Assembly: GCA_016183835.1 (NCBI GenBank)
Contig: JACPDV010000591.1
Location: 1-9,077 of the forward strand
Direction: 5' to 3'
Origin: Armatimonadota bacterium
GTDB lineage: Bacteria; Armatimonadota; UBA10988
DNA: 9,077 bases
The notes under the pieces were generated by a model. That model was not told where the DNA came from. It ran no database searches and worked only from the letters and a program-made list of their open reading frames with translations. Below are positions 1-6,635 of the stretch, in pieces (position 1 is the stretch's first letter; each line of letters begins with the position of its first letter). A program made the position numbers and the translations under genes.

Positions 1-705
1 ATCCGCCAGCCCGCTTAAGTACACCCGCCCGTCGGCACCCTTGGCCTCCCCCGCCAGCCCGCGCAGCAGGTGCACCGTGAACGCCCCGTGCTGCAGCTCG
101 GCGTCTTCGTACGCCCGCTGGCCCACGTCGCAGGCCAACAGCGTGGCCGTCAGGGCCGCTTTCGCGGCGCCCGGCGCCGCCACCAACCGCGGCCGCACGC
201 CGCGCGCCATGCCGTCCGAAAGCGTTGCATCGGCGTCCCCCCGGCCCGCGTTGGGGTCGTTCCGGCAGGCGTCGACTAGCAACAGGACCGCGCTGGCCTG
301 GATGCCGTCCAGGGCCTTACCCACCAGCCGCATGGGGAGCGCCGTGTCCGGCAGCAGGCTGCGCCGCGTGTCCACCGGCAGGAGGTACTGCTCCCCTTCC
401 TCCTCGACCCCGTGCCCGGCGAAGAAGAACACCACCTTGTCGCCCTGCTCGGCCTTCTCCCGGACTCGTTCGAGCATGCCGAGGAGGGCGCTCCGGGTCG
501 GCTTGGCGGTGGGCAGCGCGCTGTCGCTGGCGAGCACGAAGACGTTCTTCGGCGGGACCCCGGCGCCGCGCATGACCGCCGCGATAGACCGCGCGTCGGC
601 GCAGGCGTACTTCAGCGGCGAGATGCGCTCGTCGTCGTACTTCTCGACGCCGACGGAGACGACATACGTCTCGGCGGCGTGGGGGCCGGCCTTGTGCAAC
701 GGCAT
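1..705 (-). CDS. Caspase-family (peptidase C14) protease, 3' end beyond window
   Basis: This is a caspase-like cysteine protease domain; 235 codons are visible and the frame is still open at base 1. The N-terminal core has the family's first strand and loop (YVVSVGVEKYDD, residues about 14-25), followed by a helix with an ADAR motif (37-40). The catalytic dyad is visible: His98 in FFFAGHG (93-99), after a run of hydrophobic residues, and Cys147 in LLLVDACRN (141-149). The later GAFTVHLLRGL segment (207-217) and a DGRVYLSGL stretch near the edge match the end of the small subunit region. The catalytic domain is therefore almost complete and only an end or an extra C-terminal domain is missing. 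No signal peptide is seen, so a cytosolic location is inferred. ATG at 705 is preferred. An in-frame GTG at 729 is possible but lies inside a strong hairpin, and neither has a clear ribosome site. An in-frame stop at 747-745 sets the upstream limit. Prokaryotic caspase homologues cleave after basic or acidic residues and take part in cell death, defence or signalling; the substrate here is unknown. Confidence 0.9.
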   Translation of the reverse strand, partial: MPLHKAGPHAAETYVVSVGVEKYDDERISPLKYACADARSIAAVMRGAGVPPKNVFVLASDSALPTAKPTRSALLGMLERVREKAEQGDKVVFFFAGHGVEEEGEQYLLPVDTRRSLLPDTALPMRLVGKALDGIQASAVLLLVDACRNDPNAGRGDADATLSDGMARGVRPRLVAAPGAAKAALTATLLACDVGQRAYEDAELQHGAFTVHLLRGLAGEAKGADGRVYLSGLAD

Positions 706-723
706 GGTGAACGCGGAGCCAAC

Positions 724-744
724 GGCCACGCCGCCGGCGTGGCC
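724..744 (-). terminator. Perfect hairpin directly after the deacetylase stop; possible terminator without U-tract
   Basis: Bases 724-732 (GGCCACGCC) are the exact reverse complement of 736-744 (GGCGTGGCC), with a three-base loop at 733-735. On the minus strand the hairpin begins at the base right after the TAG stop (747-745) of the YdjC/ChbG-family gene and ends 18 bases before the ATG of the caspase gene. No T-run follows it, so it is not a classical intrinsic terminator. It could act as a U-less terminator, a 3'-end stabiliser of the operon mRNA, or a structure that limits read-through or translation into the caspase gene. The structure is seen directly; the role is inferred. Confidence 0.45.
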
Positions 745-1575
745 CTACGGAGCGCCGATGGCCGCGGTAGCGACCCATGATGGCTGGCTGAGGTCTCCGA
801 AGGTGACGCGCTGCGGCAGCGCGGCGGCGACGCGCGGGTCGCAGACCGCGGCCAGCTCGGCGGCGCCGTGGTAGCCGGGGTAGGCGGCCTCGTCTTCCAG
901 CGCGGGGTGGACCATCACCTCGGAGACGCCCTCGGGGAGGTGGGCGACGATGCGCAGAAGCCGCTCGGCGGTGAGGTTGCCGCTCCAGGCCAAGCCGAAC
1001 ATGCACGTGGGCCGCCGGAGGTGCGCCGCCGCCCGGGCGCCGCGGCGGCACCAGGAGGCGATCAGGCGCCGCTTCAGCGCGGCCTTCACCCCGCCGCCCA
1101 CCCAGCGCGGCTCCACCGGCCACCGCAGCGCGGTCACTCCGAACTCGGCGCAGGCCTCGAGGACCACGTCCAGCACGCCCGGGAGGACATGGACGTGACC
1201 GTGCCCGTCGAGATGGTCGATGGCCAGCCCGGTGCGGCAGGCGGCATCCACCTGCGCCCGGACCTCGTCGCGCAGCTCCTGCTGCGGCACCAGCCCGGCC
1301 AGGATCCGCGCCTGGACCACGGCATGGCTGTGGGCGAAGCGCCCGCCCGGCGCGAGGTGCGGGCAGCGGGTCAGCGGCTCGGTCTCGGTCAGCGCCAGGT
1401 GCACGCCCACGCCCAACCGCGGCAGGTCCTTCGCCATCGCCACGGCGTCGGCGGTGCCCGGCGCATTCACCAGAAGGGTGGCGCTGCTCACCACGCCCTC
1501 GCGGTGCCCGCGCGCGATCGCCTCGTTCACCGCCGGCGAGTGCCCGAAGTCATCGGCATTCACGACCACTTGCAA
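745..1575 (-). CDS. YdjC/ChbG-family carbohydrate deacetylase
   Basis: A 276-residue protein of the YdjC/ChbG family (Pfam YdjC; includes E. coli ChbG, a chito-oligosaccharide deacetylase, and hopanoid-associated HpnK). These are metal-dependent enzymes that remove acetyl groups from N-acetylated sugars. The N-terminus carries the signature VVNADDFG (residues 4-11, metal/catalytic Asp8-Asp9). A metal-binding His59 lies in GVGVHLALTE, and a histidine-rich block DHLDGHGHVHVLPG (120-133) supplies further ligands. A late VHPA motif (222-225) is also typical. Length is normal for the family. There is no signal peptide, so it is probably cytosolic and acts on an intermediate before export. The start is a TTG at 1575: GGAGG sits five bases upstream, an in-frame TGA lies 21 bases upstream, and the NADDFG motif must be near the N-terminus. 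It follows the methyltransferase by 18 bases, so co-transcription is very likely. With glycosyltransferases around and no hopanoid genes visible, an N-acetyl-sugar of the local glycan is the likelier substrate. Confidence 0.9.
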   Translation of the reverse strand: MQVVVNADDFGHSPAVNEAIARGHREGVVSSATLLVNAPGTADAVAMAKDLPRLGVGVHLALTETEPLTRCPHLAPGGRFAHSHAVVQARILAGLVPQQELRDEVRAQVDAACRTGLAIDHLDGHGHVHVLPGVLDVVLEACAEFGVTALRWPVEPRWVGGGVKAALKRRLIASWCRRGARAAAHLRRPTCMFGLAWSGNLTAERLLRIVAHLPEGVSEVMVHPALEDEAAYPGYHGAAELAAVCDPRVAAALPQRVTFGDLSQPSWVATAAIGAP

Positions 1576-1580
1576 GCCCG

Positions 1581-1585
1581 CCTCC
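1581..1585 (-). promoter_or_regulatory. Ribosome binding site fixing the TTG start of the deacetylase gene
   Basis: The minus strand reads GGAGG at 1585-1581, five bases before the TTG at 1575. It supports a TTG start. The nearby internal GTG codons (1569, 1563) lack a comparable site and would delete part of the first beta strand. A second GGAGG-like run lies a few bases further upstream, next to the stop of the methyltransferase gene. Confidence 0.7.
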
Positions 1586-1593
1586 AGCCCTCC

Positions 1594-2427
1594 TCACCCT
1601 GTCTTCCGAGCGACCACGTAGAGGTTGTCGTAGCTGTTGAAGTAGAACATCCACTCCCGCCATGGATTCTTCGACAGCAATTCGTAGAGCTTATGGTGTT
1701 TCCGCGCGAGGAGCCCGTGCAAAGCAAGATCCACGCGCCGCCAGGTGCCCACGTAGCGGCAGTACACCACCTCCAGCCCGTGCCGCCGCAGAAGCCGGGT
1801 GAGGGAGCGCTTGGAGAAGTAGGAGAGGTGGGTGGGCGGGTGGATCAGCCGCCAACGCGGGCCGGCCAGCCGCGGGTTGAGCGCCTCGATGTCGCCGGTG
1901 ACCAGGGCGAAGTGCCCGCCGGGCGGGAGCAGCTCGGCCACCTTCCGCACGTACTCCCCCGGCTGCGTGAGATGCTCGATGGTCATCCAGCAGGTGAAGG
2001 TCGACCACGCGCCCGGCTCCAGCGGCAGGTCGAGGAACTCGCCGCAGCGCACATCCAGGCCGAACGCCGCGCGGCAGTGCTCTACCGCCTCCTCGCAGAT
2101 GTCCACTCCGGCCACCGGGTCGTAGCACTGCCGCGCCAGGTTGAGGAAGAAGCCGTAGGCGCAGCCGATGTCGAACAGCGCGCCCGACGGGGCGAATCGC
2201 CGCAGCGTGCGGAGCTGCCCGCGAAAGCTCTTCTCCAGCGCCCGCTGCTCGGCCAGGTAGTCGGCGTATTCGCCGTCGAAGAAGTAGTTGTGGGCGTAGA
2301 TGGCACGGGCCTCATCGTCGCTGAGCGACATATCGGCTTTGACGAAGCCACATCTGGGGCAGCGCACCAGGCCGGCGTAGAGCGGGGTAAACGCGTCCGT
2401 GCCGCCGCAGACGATGCACTCACTCAT
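1594..2427 (-). CDS. Class I SAM-dependent methyltransferase with N-terminal zinc ribbon
   Basis: A 277-residue methyltransferase (Methyltransf_23-like). The N-terminus has a probable zinc ribbon: Cys4 and Cys7 (CIVC) plus Cys23 and Cys26 (CPRC). A helical linker follows (about 35-80). The Rossmann core begins with SAM-binding motif I, LFDIGCAYGFF (84-94). An acidic residue, Asp109 in AGVDI at the end of strand 2, fits the ribose-binding position. TIEHL (149-153) follows strand 4 and LLPPGGHFALVTGD (166-179) is the usual post-motif. The tail is rich in aromatic residues (WMFYFNSYDNLYVV), suggesting an acceptor-binding or membrane-proximal surface. Such ribbon-bearing enzymes are common in polysaccharide and sugar-modification clusters; the acceptor cannot be read from the sequence. 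It is shorter than the roughly 400-residue sugar C-methyltransferases that also carry an N-terminal zinc site, so that function is not claimed. Its ATG overlaps the end of the GT2 gene by 8 bases, with GGAGG nine bases upstream. Confidence 0.88.
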   Translation of the reverse strand: MSECIVCGGTDAFTPLYAGLVRCPRCGFVKADMSLSDDEARAIYAHNYFFDGEYADYLAEQRALEKSFRGQLRTLRRFAPSGALFDIGCAYGFFLNLARQCYDPVAGVDICEEAVEHCRAAFGLDVRCGEFLDLPLEPGAWSTFTCWMTIEHLTQPGEYVRKVAELLPPGGHFALVTGDIEALNPRLAGPRWRLIHPPTHLSYFSKRSLTRLLRRHGLEVVYCRYVGTWRRVDLALHGLLARKHHKLYELLSKNPWREWMFYFNSYDNLYVVARKTG

Positions 2428-3361
2428 CCCCGCGGTCCTCCGCGCCGAAACCTGCCATCTCGCGCACCAGGTACAGCGGCCGGCCCTTCACCTCCTCGTA
2501 GATCCGCGCCAGGTACTCGCCCATCACGCCCAGGCAGGTCAACTGCAGGCCGCCGACGATGAGGATCAGACAGACCGTGGTGGACCAGCCGGGCACCACT
2601 TGGGCGTAGAAGTACCAATACACGACCACCATCACGTAGACGACCCCCACCAGCGAGAAGAAGAAGCCCATTGCGCTGGCCAGCCGCAGAGGCAGCGAAG
2701 AGAAGCTCGTGATGGCGTCGATGGCGAAGAGGAGCATCTTCCGGACGTTGTACTTCGCCTCGCCGGCGGCGCGCACCGGCGCCTCGAACGGCACCACCGC
2801 CTGCCGGTAGCCGAGCCAGGCGATCATCCCGCGCAGGAACCGGGCGCGCTCGGGGAAGCGCCGCAGATCGTCCACCACCCGGCGGTCGAGCAGCCGGAAG
2901 TCGGCGGCGTTCTCGGGCACGTGCACCGCCGAGGCGCGGTTGATCAGAGCGTAGAACCAGCGCGACGAGAGCCGCTTGAACCAGCCGGCGCCAGCGGTGT
3001 CGGTGCGCTGCGTGTAGACGATCTCGTGCCCCTCGCGCCAGCGCCGGACCAGCTCGGGGATCAGCTCGGGCGGGTGCTGCAGGTCGGCGTCGAGGCTGAT
3101 CACGGCGTCGCCGCGGGCGTGGTCGAGGCCGGCGGTGAGGGCGAGCTGGTGGCCGAAGTTGCGGCTGAGCACCAGGTAGCGCAGGTGCGAGTCGGCGCCA
3201 GCGAGGCGGGCCAGCACGTCCCGGGTGCCGTCGCGGCTGCCGTCGTCGACCACGACGATCTCGTAGTCCTCGCCGAGCCCGGCCATGACGGCGGTCAGCC
3301 GCTCGTGGAGGAGCGGGAGGGCCTGCTCCTCGTTGAAGGCCGGGACCACCAGGCTGAGCAT
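2420..3361 (-). CDS. GT2 polyprenyl-phosphate glycosyltransferase (CsbB/GtrB/DPM1-like)
   Basis: A 313-residue family 2 glycosyltransferase that by family knowledge moves a sugar from a nucleotide donor to polyprenyl phosphate at the inner face of the membrane. The GT-A core shows LSLVVPAFNEE (2-12), IVVVDDGSRDGT (35-46), SRNFGHQLAL (66-75) and the metal-binding DADLQHP (91-97, DxD at 91-93). ADFRLLDR (153-160) and the conserved KYNVRKM (203-209) follow. Two membrane helices at about 229-252 and 262-284 give the architecture of CsbB, GtrB and ArnC-type enzymes, and a basic cytoplasmic tail closes the protein. The length is typical. The ATG at 3361 shares one base with the stop of the YfhO-like gene (TGATG), which points to translational coupling. 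The open frame continues far upstream inside the YfhO-like gene, but that part has no family resemblance and is a GC-driven shadow. The sugar transferred is unknown. Confidence 0.93.
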   Translation of the reverse strand: MLSLVVPAFNEEQALPLLHERLTAVMAGLGEDYEIVVVDDGSRDGTRDVLARLAGADSHLRYLVLSRNFGHQLALTAGLDHARGDAVISLDADLQHPPELIPELVRRWREGHEIVYTQRTDTAGAGWFKRLSSRWFYALINRASAVHVPENAADFRLLDRRVVDDLRRFPERARFLRGMIAWLGYRQAVVPFEAPVRAAGEAKYNVRKMLLFAIDAITSFSSLPLRLASAMGFFFSLVGVVYVMVVVYWYFYAQVVPGWSTTVCLILIVGGLQLTCLGVMGEYLARIYEEVKGRPLYLVREMAGFGAEDRGDE

Positions 3362-5517
3362 CACCGCCGCCTTCCCGCCGCCACCACGCCGGCCAGCCCG
3401 AGCAGGCTGAGGAACAGCCCCACCCGGAACGTGGCCGGGGCGAACACCATCGTGACCCTGGCTTCCGGCTGCGTCAGGCGGACGGCGCGGAAGAGCCCCT
3501 CGGCGCACCCGACGGGCAGCCTTCGCCCCGCGGCACCGAACGCCTCCCAACCGGGGCACGCGACGCTGCTCACCGTCAGGATCCCCGGCCCGGCCGGCCC
3601 GACGGTCTCGCGCGCCCCCGACCACCTCCGCCACGGCACGCCTTCTCCGCCGATCCGCGCCACCGGCGCCAGCTCGCCCTCCACGCGGTACATCCCATCC
3701 GCCCCGGCCGCCGCGCCCACCGGCCCGTAGCGCGGCAGCGTCAGCCGCACGCGCAGCTCGCGCAAGAGGCGCAGCCGCTCCTCGCCGGCGCCGTGGTCCA
3801 GCTCGAGCAGCGCCACCCGCGCGGCCCCCAGCCACCGCGCGCGGCCGTCCGGCGCCGGCACCCAGTCCGCGTGGTGCTCCCACGAGCGGACCAGCTCCTC
3901 CACGCGGCGGAGCGTCAGTGGCAGCCAGTTGGCCACGCCGGGCACCCCCGCCAGCAGGTTGGCCACCGGCGCGAAGAACCGCGGCCGCGGGGTGTAGGGC
4001 GGGAACAGGATCCGTTCTTCCGGGGCCAGGCTCGCCCGCGCCCGCACCGTGGCCGGGTCGCCCGCCGGGTCGAACACCGAGGGCGGCGCCAAGGGGTTGT
4101 ACGTGAAGTGGGTGAGGAACAGGTCCACCGCCAGAAGCAGCGCCAGCCGCCAGCCGGCGCGTTCCCGGCACAGCAGGATCAGCGCGAGGATCCAGCACCC
4201 GGCCATCCAGCCGAGCGCCAGCCAGGCATTCACCACGGCAGCGCGGTCCAGCCCCTGCTGCACGCTCAGCGGCAGCCAGAGGAACGGGAACAGGAGGATC
4301 AGCACCGCCAGCCCGAGCCGCACGGCGTGACGCAGCCGCCGCCGGACGCCCTCGTCGCCACGCAAGACCGCGTCCACCGCCAGCGAGGCCAGCGCCGCGC
4401 CGGCGAACGTGCCCGGCAGGAGCCAGCGCGCGGGGATGCGGAACGAGTCCAGCACCGGCAGGCTGTGCAGCCAGCCGTAGAACGGCAGCCACTGCCCCCA
4501 GGCGAGGAGGAACGCGCCCCACCAGAGCGCGGCCAGACCCAGCACCAGCCTCCGCCGGGAGAGCACCGGCGCCAGGATGGCCGGCACCGTGGCGGCGATC
4601 CCCAGGTAGGCGTCCAGCTCCCACGGCACGGTCAGCCCGCCCCACTGCCCGCCGCCGGGTGTGGGATGCCCGAAGTATTGCGGCGCGAAAAGGTAGACGA
4701 TCCACTTCGGCGTGAGACTGTACTTCTGCAGGAACGCCCGGCTCACGGCCGTGCGCGACGACTGGCTCGCCAGCTCCAGCATCGGCAGCCACTGCGCCGC
4801 GGACAAGACCGCCGCCACGGCCAGCATCAGCCCCAGGCCGAGCAGGACCATCCCGCGCCGGCCGGGCGTGGCGAGCAGCCGCAGCCCGCCGTAGGCGAGG
4901 CCCATCAGCGCGAAGTACACCGCCAACTGCATGTGGACGGCCAACAGCGCCATGGCCAGCGCGACGCCGGCCCAAGCGAAGCCGCGCAGCGACCGGTCCC
5001 GACAGCCGCGCTCGATGCCCCAGCAGATCCCCGGCAGCCAGACGTACGTCAGCGCCATGCTGACGTAGACCAGGTGCCCGACGAAGCTGCCGCCGAAGCC
5101 GTAGGCGATCGCCCCCAGCGACACCGCCCCCGGCCGCACGCCGACGCTGCGCAGGTAGCCGTGCATCAACGCTGCGGCGAGCCAGGCGTGGAGCGCCACC
5201 GTCCAACCCAGCGCCAGCGTGTCCGAGGGCAGGATCGCCGCCAGCACGTTGCCGGGGTAGAGCCCGCCGCCCTGCCCCTCGGCCAGCAACGGGTAGCCCG
5301 CGCCGATCAGCGGCGTCCAGAGGCACAGCCGGCCCGCGCGGAACGCGCCGAACAACGTGGCGCGGGCGGGGAAGTAGTAGCTGAAGGTGTCGTTGAAGTA
5401 GAACGTCAGCCGCCCGCTCAGCACCGGCGCGTAGAAGAGGGCCACCAGCACAGCGTAGAGCGCGAGCAGGCAGGCGTCGGGCGAGGCGCGGCACCAGCCC
5501 CGCAGGCGGTCGAACAT
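3361..5517 (-). CDS. YfhO-like multispanning membrane protein, probable GT-C glycosyltransferase
   Basis: A 718-residue protein of the YfhO / GT-C membrane glycosyltransferase type. An N-terminal helix (about 17-36) leads into an external loop with an acidic residue, FNDTFSYYFP (Asp43), where GT-C enzymes hold their catalytic acid. The family-like block RLCLWTPLIGAGYPLLAEGQ (63-82) and GLYPGN follow. About ten further hydrophobic helices extend to residue 470. A soluble, mainly beta region (about 480-690) then carries a PGW motif (655-657) and a final helix at about 695-713, as in YfhO. YfhO of Bacillus subtilis works with the GT2 enzyme CsbB to glycosylate lipoteichoic acid outside the membrane. 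Here the next gene is a CsbB-like GT2 that overlaps by one base, so the pair is likely functional. ATG at 5517 overlaps the GT4 stop by one base (TGATG). Longer in-frame starts inside GT4 give a basic, low-complexity extension and are rejected. The acceptor is unknown. Confidence 0.83.
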   Translation of the reverse strand: MFDRLRGWCRASPDACLLALYAVLVALFYAPVLSGRLTFYFNDTFSYYFPARATLFGAFRAGRLCLWTPLIGAGYPLLAEGQGGGLYPGNVLAAILPSDTLALGWTVALHAWLAAALMHGYLRSVGVRPGAVSLGAIAYGFGGSFVGHLVYVSMALTYVWLPGICWGIERGCRDRSLRGFAWAGVALAMALLAVHMQLAVYFALMGLAYGGLRLLATPGRRGMVLLGLGLMLAVAAVLSAAQWLPMLELASQSSRTAVSRAFLQKYSLTPKWIVYLFAPQYFGHPTPGGGQWGGLTVPWELDAYLGIAATVPAILAPVLSRRRLVLGLAALWWGAFLLAWGQWLPFYGWLHSLPVLDSFRIPARWLLPGTFAGAALASLAVDAVLRGDEGVRRRLRHAVRLGLAVLILLFPFLWLPLSVQQGLDRAAVVNAWLALGWMAGCWILALILLCRERAGWRLALLLAVDLFLTHFTYNPLAPPSVFDPAGDPATVRARASLAPEERILFPPYTPRPRFFAPVANLLAGVPGVANWLPLTLRRVEELVRSWEHHADWVPAPDGRARWLGAARVALLELDHGAGEERLRLLRELRVRLTLPRYGPVGAAAGADGMYRVEGELAPVARIGGEGVPWRRWSGARETVGPAGPGILTVSSVACPGWEAFGAAGRRLPVGCAEGLFRAVRLTQPEARVTMVFAPATFRVGLFLSLLGLAGVVAAGRRR

Positions 5518-6635
5518 CAGCGGGCCCCGCGCCCGAGCGCGGCTTGGTGCTCGGCCCACGCCGCGGGCACCAACTCGCCGATCCGCTGGTCGAACACGCT
5601 GCGGTCGAACCGGCGGGCATTGACCGCACACCGCGCCGGCTCCCACTCCACCGCCTCGAACCGCCTCACCGCATCGACCAGGCTCGCGACGGTCGGCTCG
5701 GCGAAGAAGAGGCCCGTCTCGCCGTCCACGACCGTCTCCGTGGCGCCGCCCTGGCCGAAGGCGATCACCGGGCAGCCGGCCGCCTGCGCCTCCACCGGGG
5801 TGAGGCCGAAGTCCTCAATCCCGGCGAAGATCAGCGCCCTGGCCCGCGACATAAGCTCGCGCACCTCCTCGTCCGAGCGCCAGCCGCGCAATTCCACATC
5901 CGGCCCGGCGGCCGCACGCACGGCCGCCTCTTCCGGCCCCACGCCGACGATCTTCAGCGGCCGGCCCAGCTCCGCGCACGCCGCCGCGGCCAGCGCCACG
6001 CGCTTGTAGCCCACCAGCCGCGAGACCACCAGGTAGTAGTCGTCCCGCTCGGGCGCCGGCGCGAAGCGCCCCGTGTCCACCGGCGGGTAGATCACGTCGG
6101 CGCTGCGCCGGTAGTGCTTCTCGATCCGCCGGCGGACCGTCTCCGAGATGGCGATGAAGCGGTCCACCCGCTGCGCGGCGGTGTAGTCCCACAGCCGCAG
6201 CCGCCGCTGGAGCAGGGCAAACAGCGGCCGCATCCACGGCGGAGCCTCGGCCAGGTACTCCCCGGGCATCTCCCAGACGTAGCGGATGGGGGTGTAGCAG
6301 TAGCACAGGTGGCACGTCTCGGCGCGGGTGATGACCCCCTTGGCGCAGGCGTGCGCGGAGGAGAGCACCACGTCGTAGCCGCCGAGGTCGAACGACTCGA
6401 ACGCGCCGGGCATGAGCGGCATCAGCCAGCGCCAGTGGCTCGCCGCGCCGGGGATCCGCTGCAGCCACGCGGTGCGCACGTCGAGCCGGTCCGGCCCATA
6501 CTCCGGCGGCAGCGCCGTGGGGTCGTAGAGGCTGGTGAAGATGGGCGCCTCGGGCCACTGCTCGTGCAGGGCGAGGATCACCCGCTCCGCGCCGGCGAGG
6601 TTGGTCAGCCAGTCGTGCACCAGCGCCAGCCTCAT
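5517..6635 (-). CDS. GT4-family glycosyltransferase
   Basis: A 372-residue retaining glycosyltransferase with the GT-B fold that transfers a sugar from a nucleotide donor, probably in the cytosol on a lipid-linked acceptor. The N-terminal domain begins LALVHDWLTNLAGAERV (3-19), with a small-residue acceptor-side loop, and contains YCYTPIRYVWEMPGEY (112-127), typical of the WbaZ-like subgroup of group 1 transferases. The linker has RFIAISETVRRRI (159-171) and VIYPPVDTGRF (181-191). The donor domain shows YYLVVSRLVGYKR (200-212; Arg206 and Lys211 fit phosphate contacts) and the EX7E motif with Glu274 and Glu282 in EDFGLTPVE, followed by GCPVIAFGQGGATETV (287-302) and GETGLFF (305-311). There is no signal peptide or membrane helix. 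The ATG at 6635 overlaps the previous stop (ATGA) and has GGAGG five bases upstream. WbaZ-like proteins are often mannosyltransferases, but the sugar is not assignable here. Confidence 0.93.
   Translation of the reverse strand: MRLALVHDWLTNLAGAERVILALHEQWPEAPIFTSLYDPTALPPEYGPDRLDVRTAWLQRIPGAASHWRWLMPLMPGAFESFDLGGYDVVLSSAHACAKGVITRAETCHLCYCYTPIRYVWEMPGEYLAEAPPWMRPLFALLQRRLRLWDYTAAQRVDRFIAISETVRRRIEKHYRRSADVIYPPVDTGRFAPAPERDDYYLVVSRLVGYKRVALAAAACAELGRPLKIVGVGPEEAAVRAAAGPDVELRGWRSDEEVRELMSRARALIFAGIEDFGLTPVEAQAAGCPVIAFGQGGATETVVDGETGLFFAEPTVASLVDAVRRFEAVEWEPARCAVNARRFDRSVFDQRIGELVPAAWAEHQAALGRGAR

Noticed and set aside
727..729. GTG at 729 as the start of the caspase gene
   Set aside because: It is in frame but inside the perfect hairpin, and it adds only eight residues that are not typical of the family. 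ATG at 705 is kept, with the caveat that neither start has a clear ribosome site.
41..874. Plus-strand open frame of 277 residues at the left end
   Set aside because: It is Ser/Ala/Arg/Pro-rich with no domain and covers the caspase catalytic motifs encoded on the minus strand.
745..1575. Assignment of the YdjC-family gene as hpnK of hopanoid biosynthesis
   Set aside because: The family matches, but no squalene- or hopanoid-related gene is in the window and all neighbours are glycan enzymes, so the specific name is not supported.
868..3730. Overlapping plus-strand open frames (868-2562 and 2399-3730)
   Set aside because: They lie antisense to the deacetylase, methyltransferase and GT2 genes, show biased composition and have no motifs. 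They are GC-driven shadows.
3362..5629. Open frame continuing upstream of the GT2 gene, which would make a protein of about 1069 residues
   Set aside because: The upstream part is Ala/Gly/Arg-rich with no recognisable domain, and it overlaps the well-supported YfhO-like gene in another frame. GT2 homology starts exactly at the ATG at 3361, which is coupled to the preceding stop.
3793..6009. Long plus-strand open frame (738 residues) opposite the YfhO-like and GT4 genes
   Set aside because: The translation is Gln/Arg/His/Pro-rich low complexity without domains, as expected for the antisense of high-GC genes. The minus strand has clear family motifs throughout.
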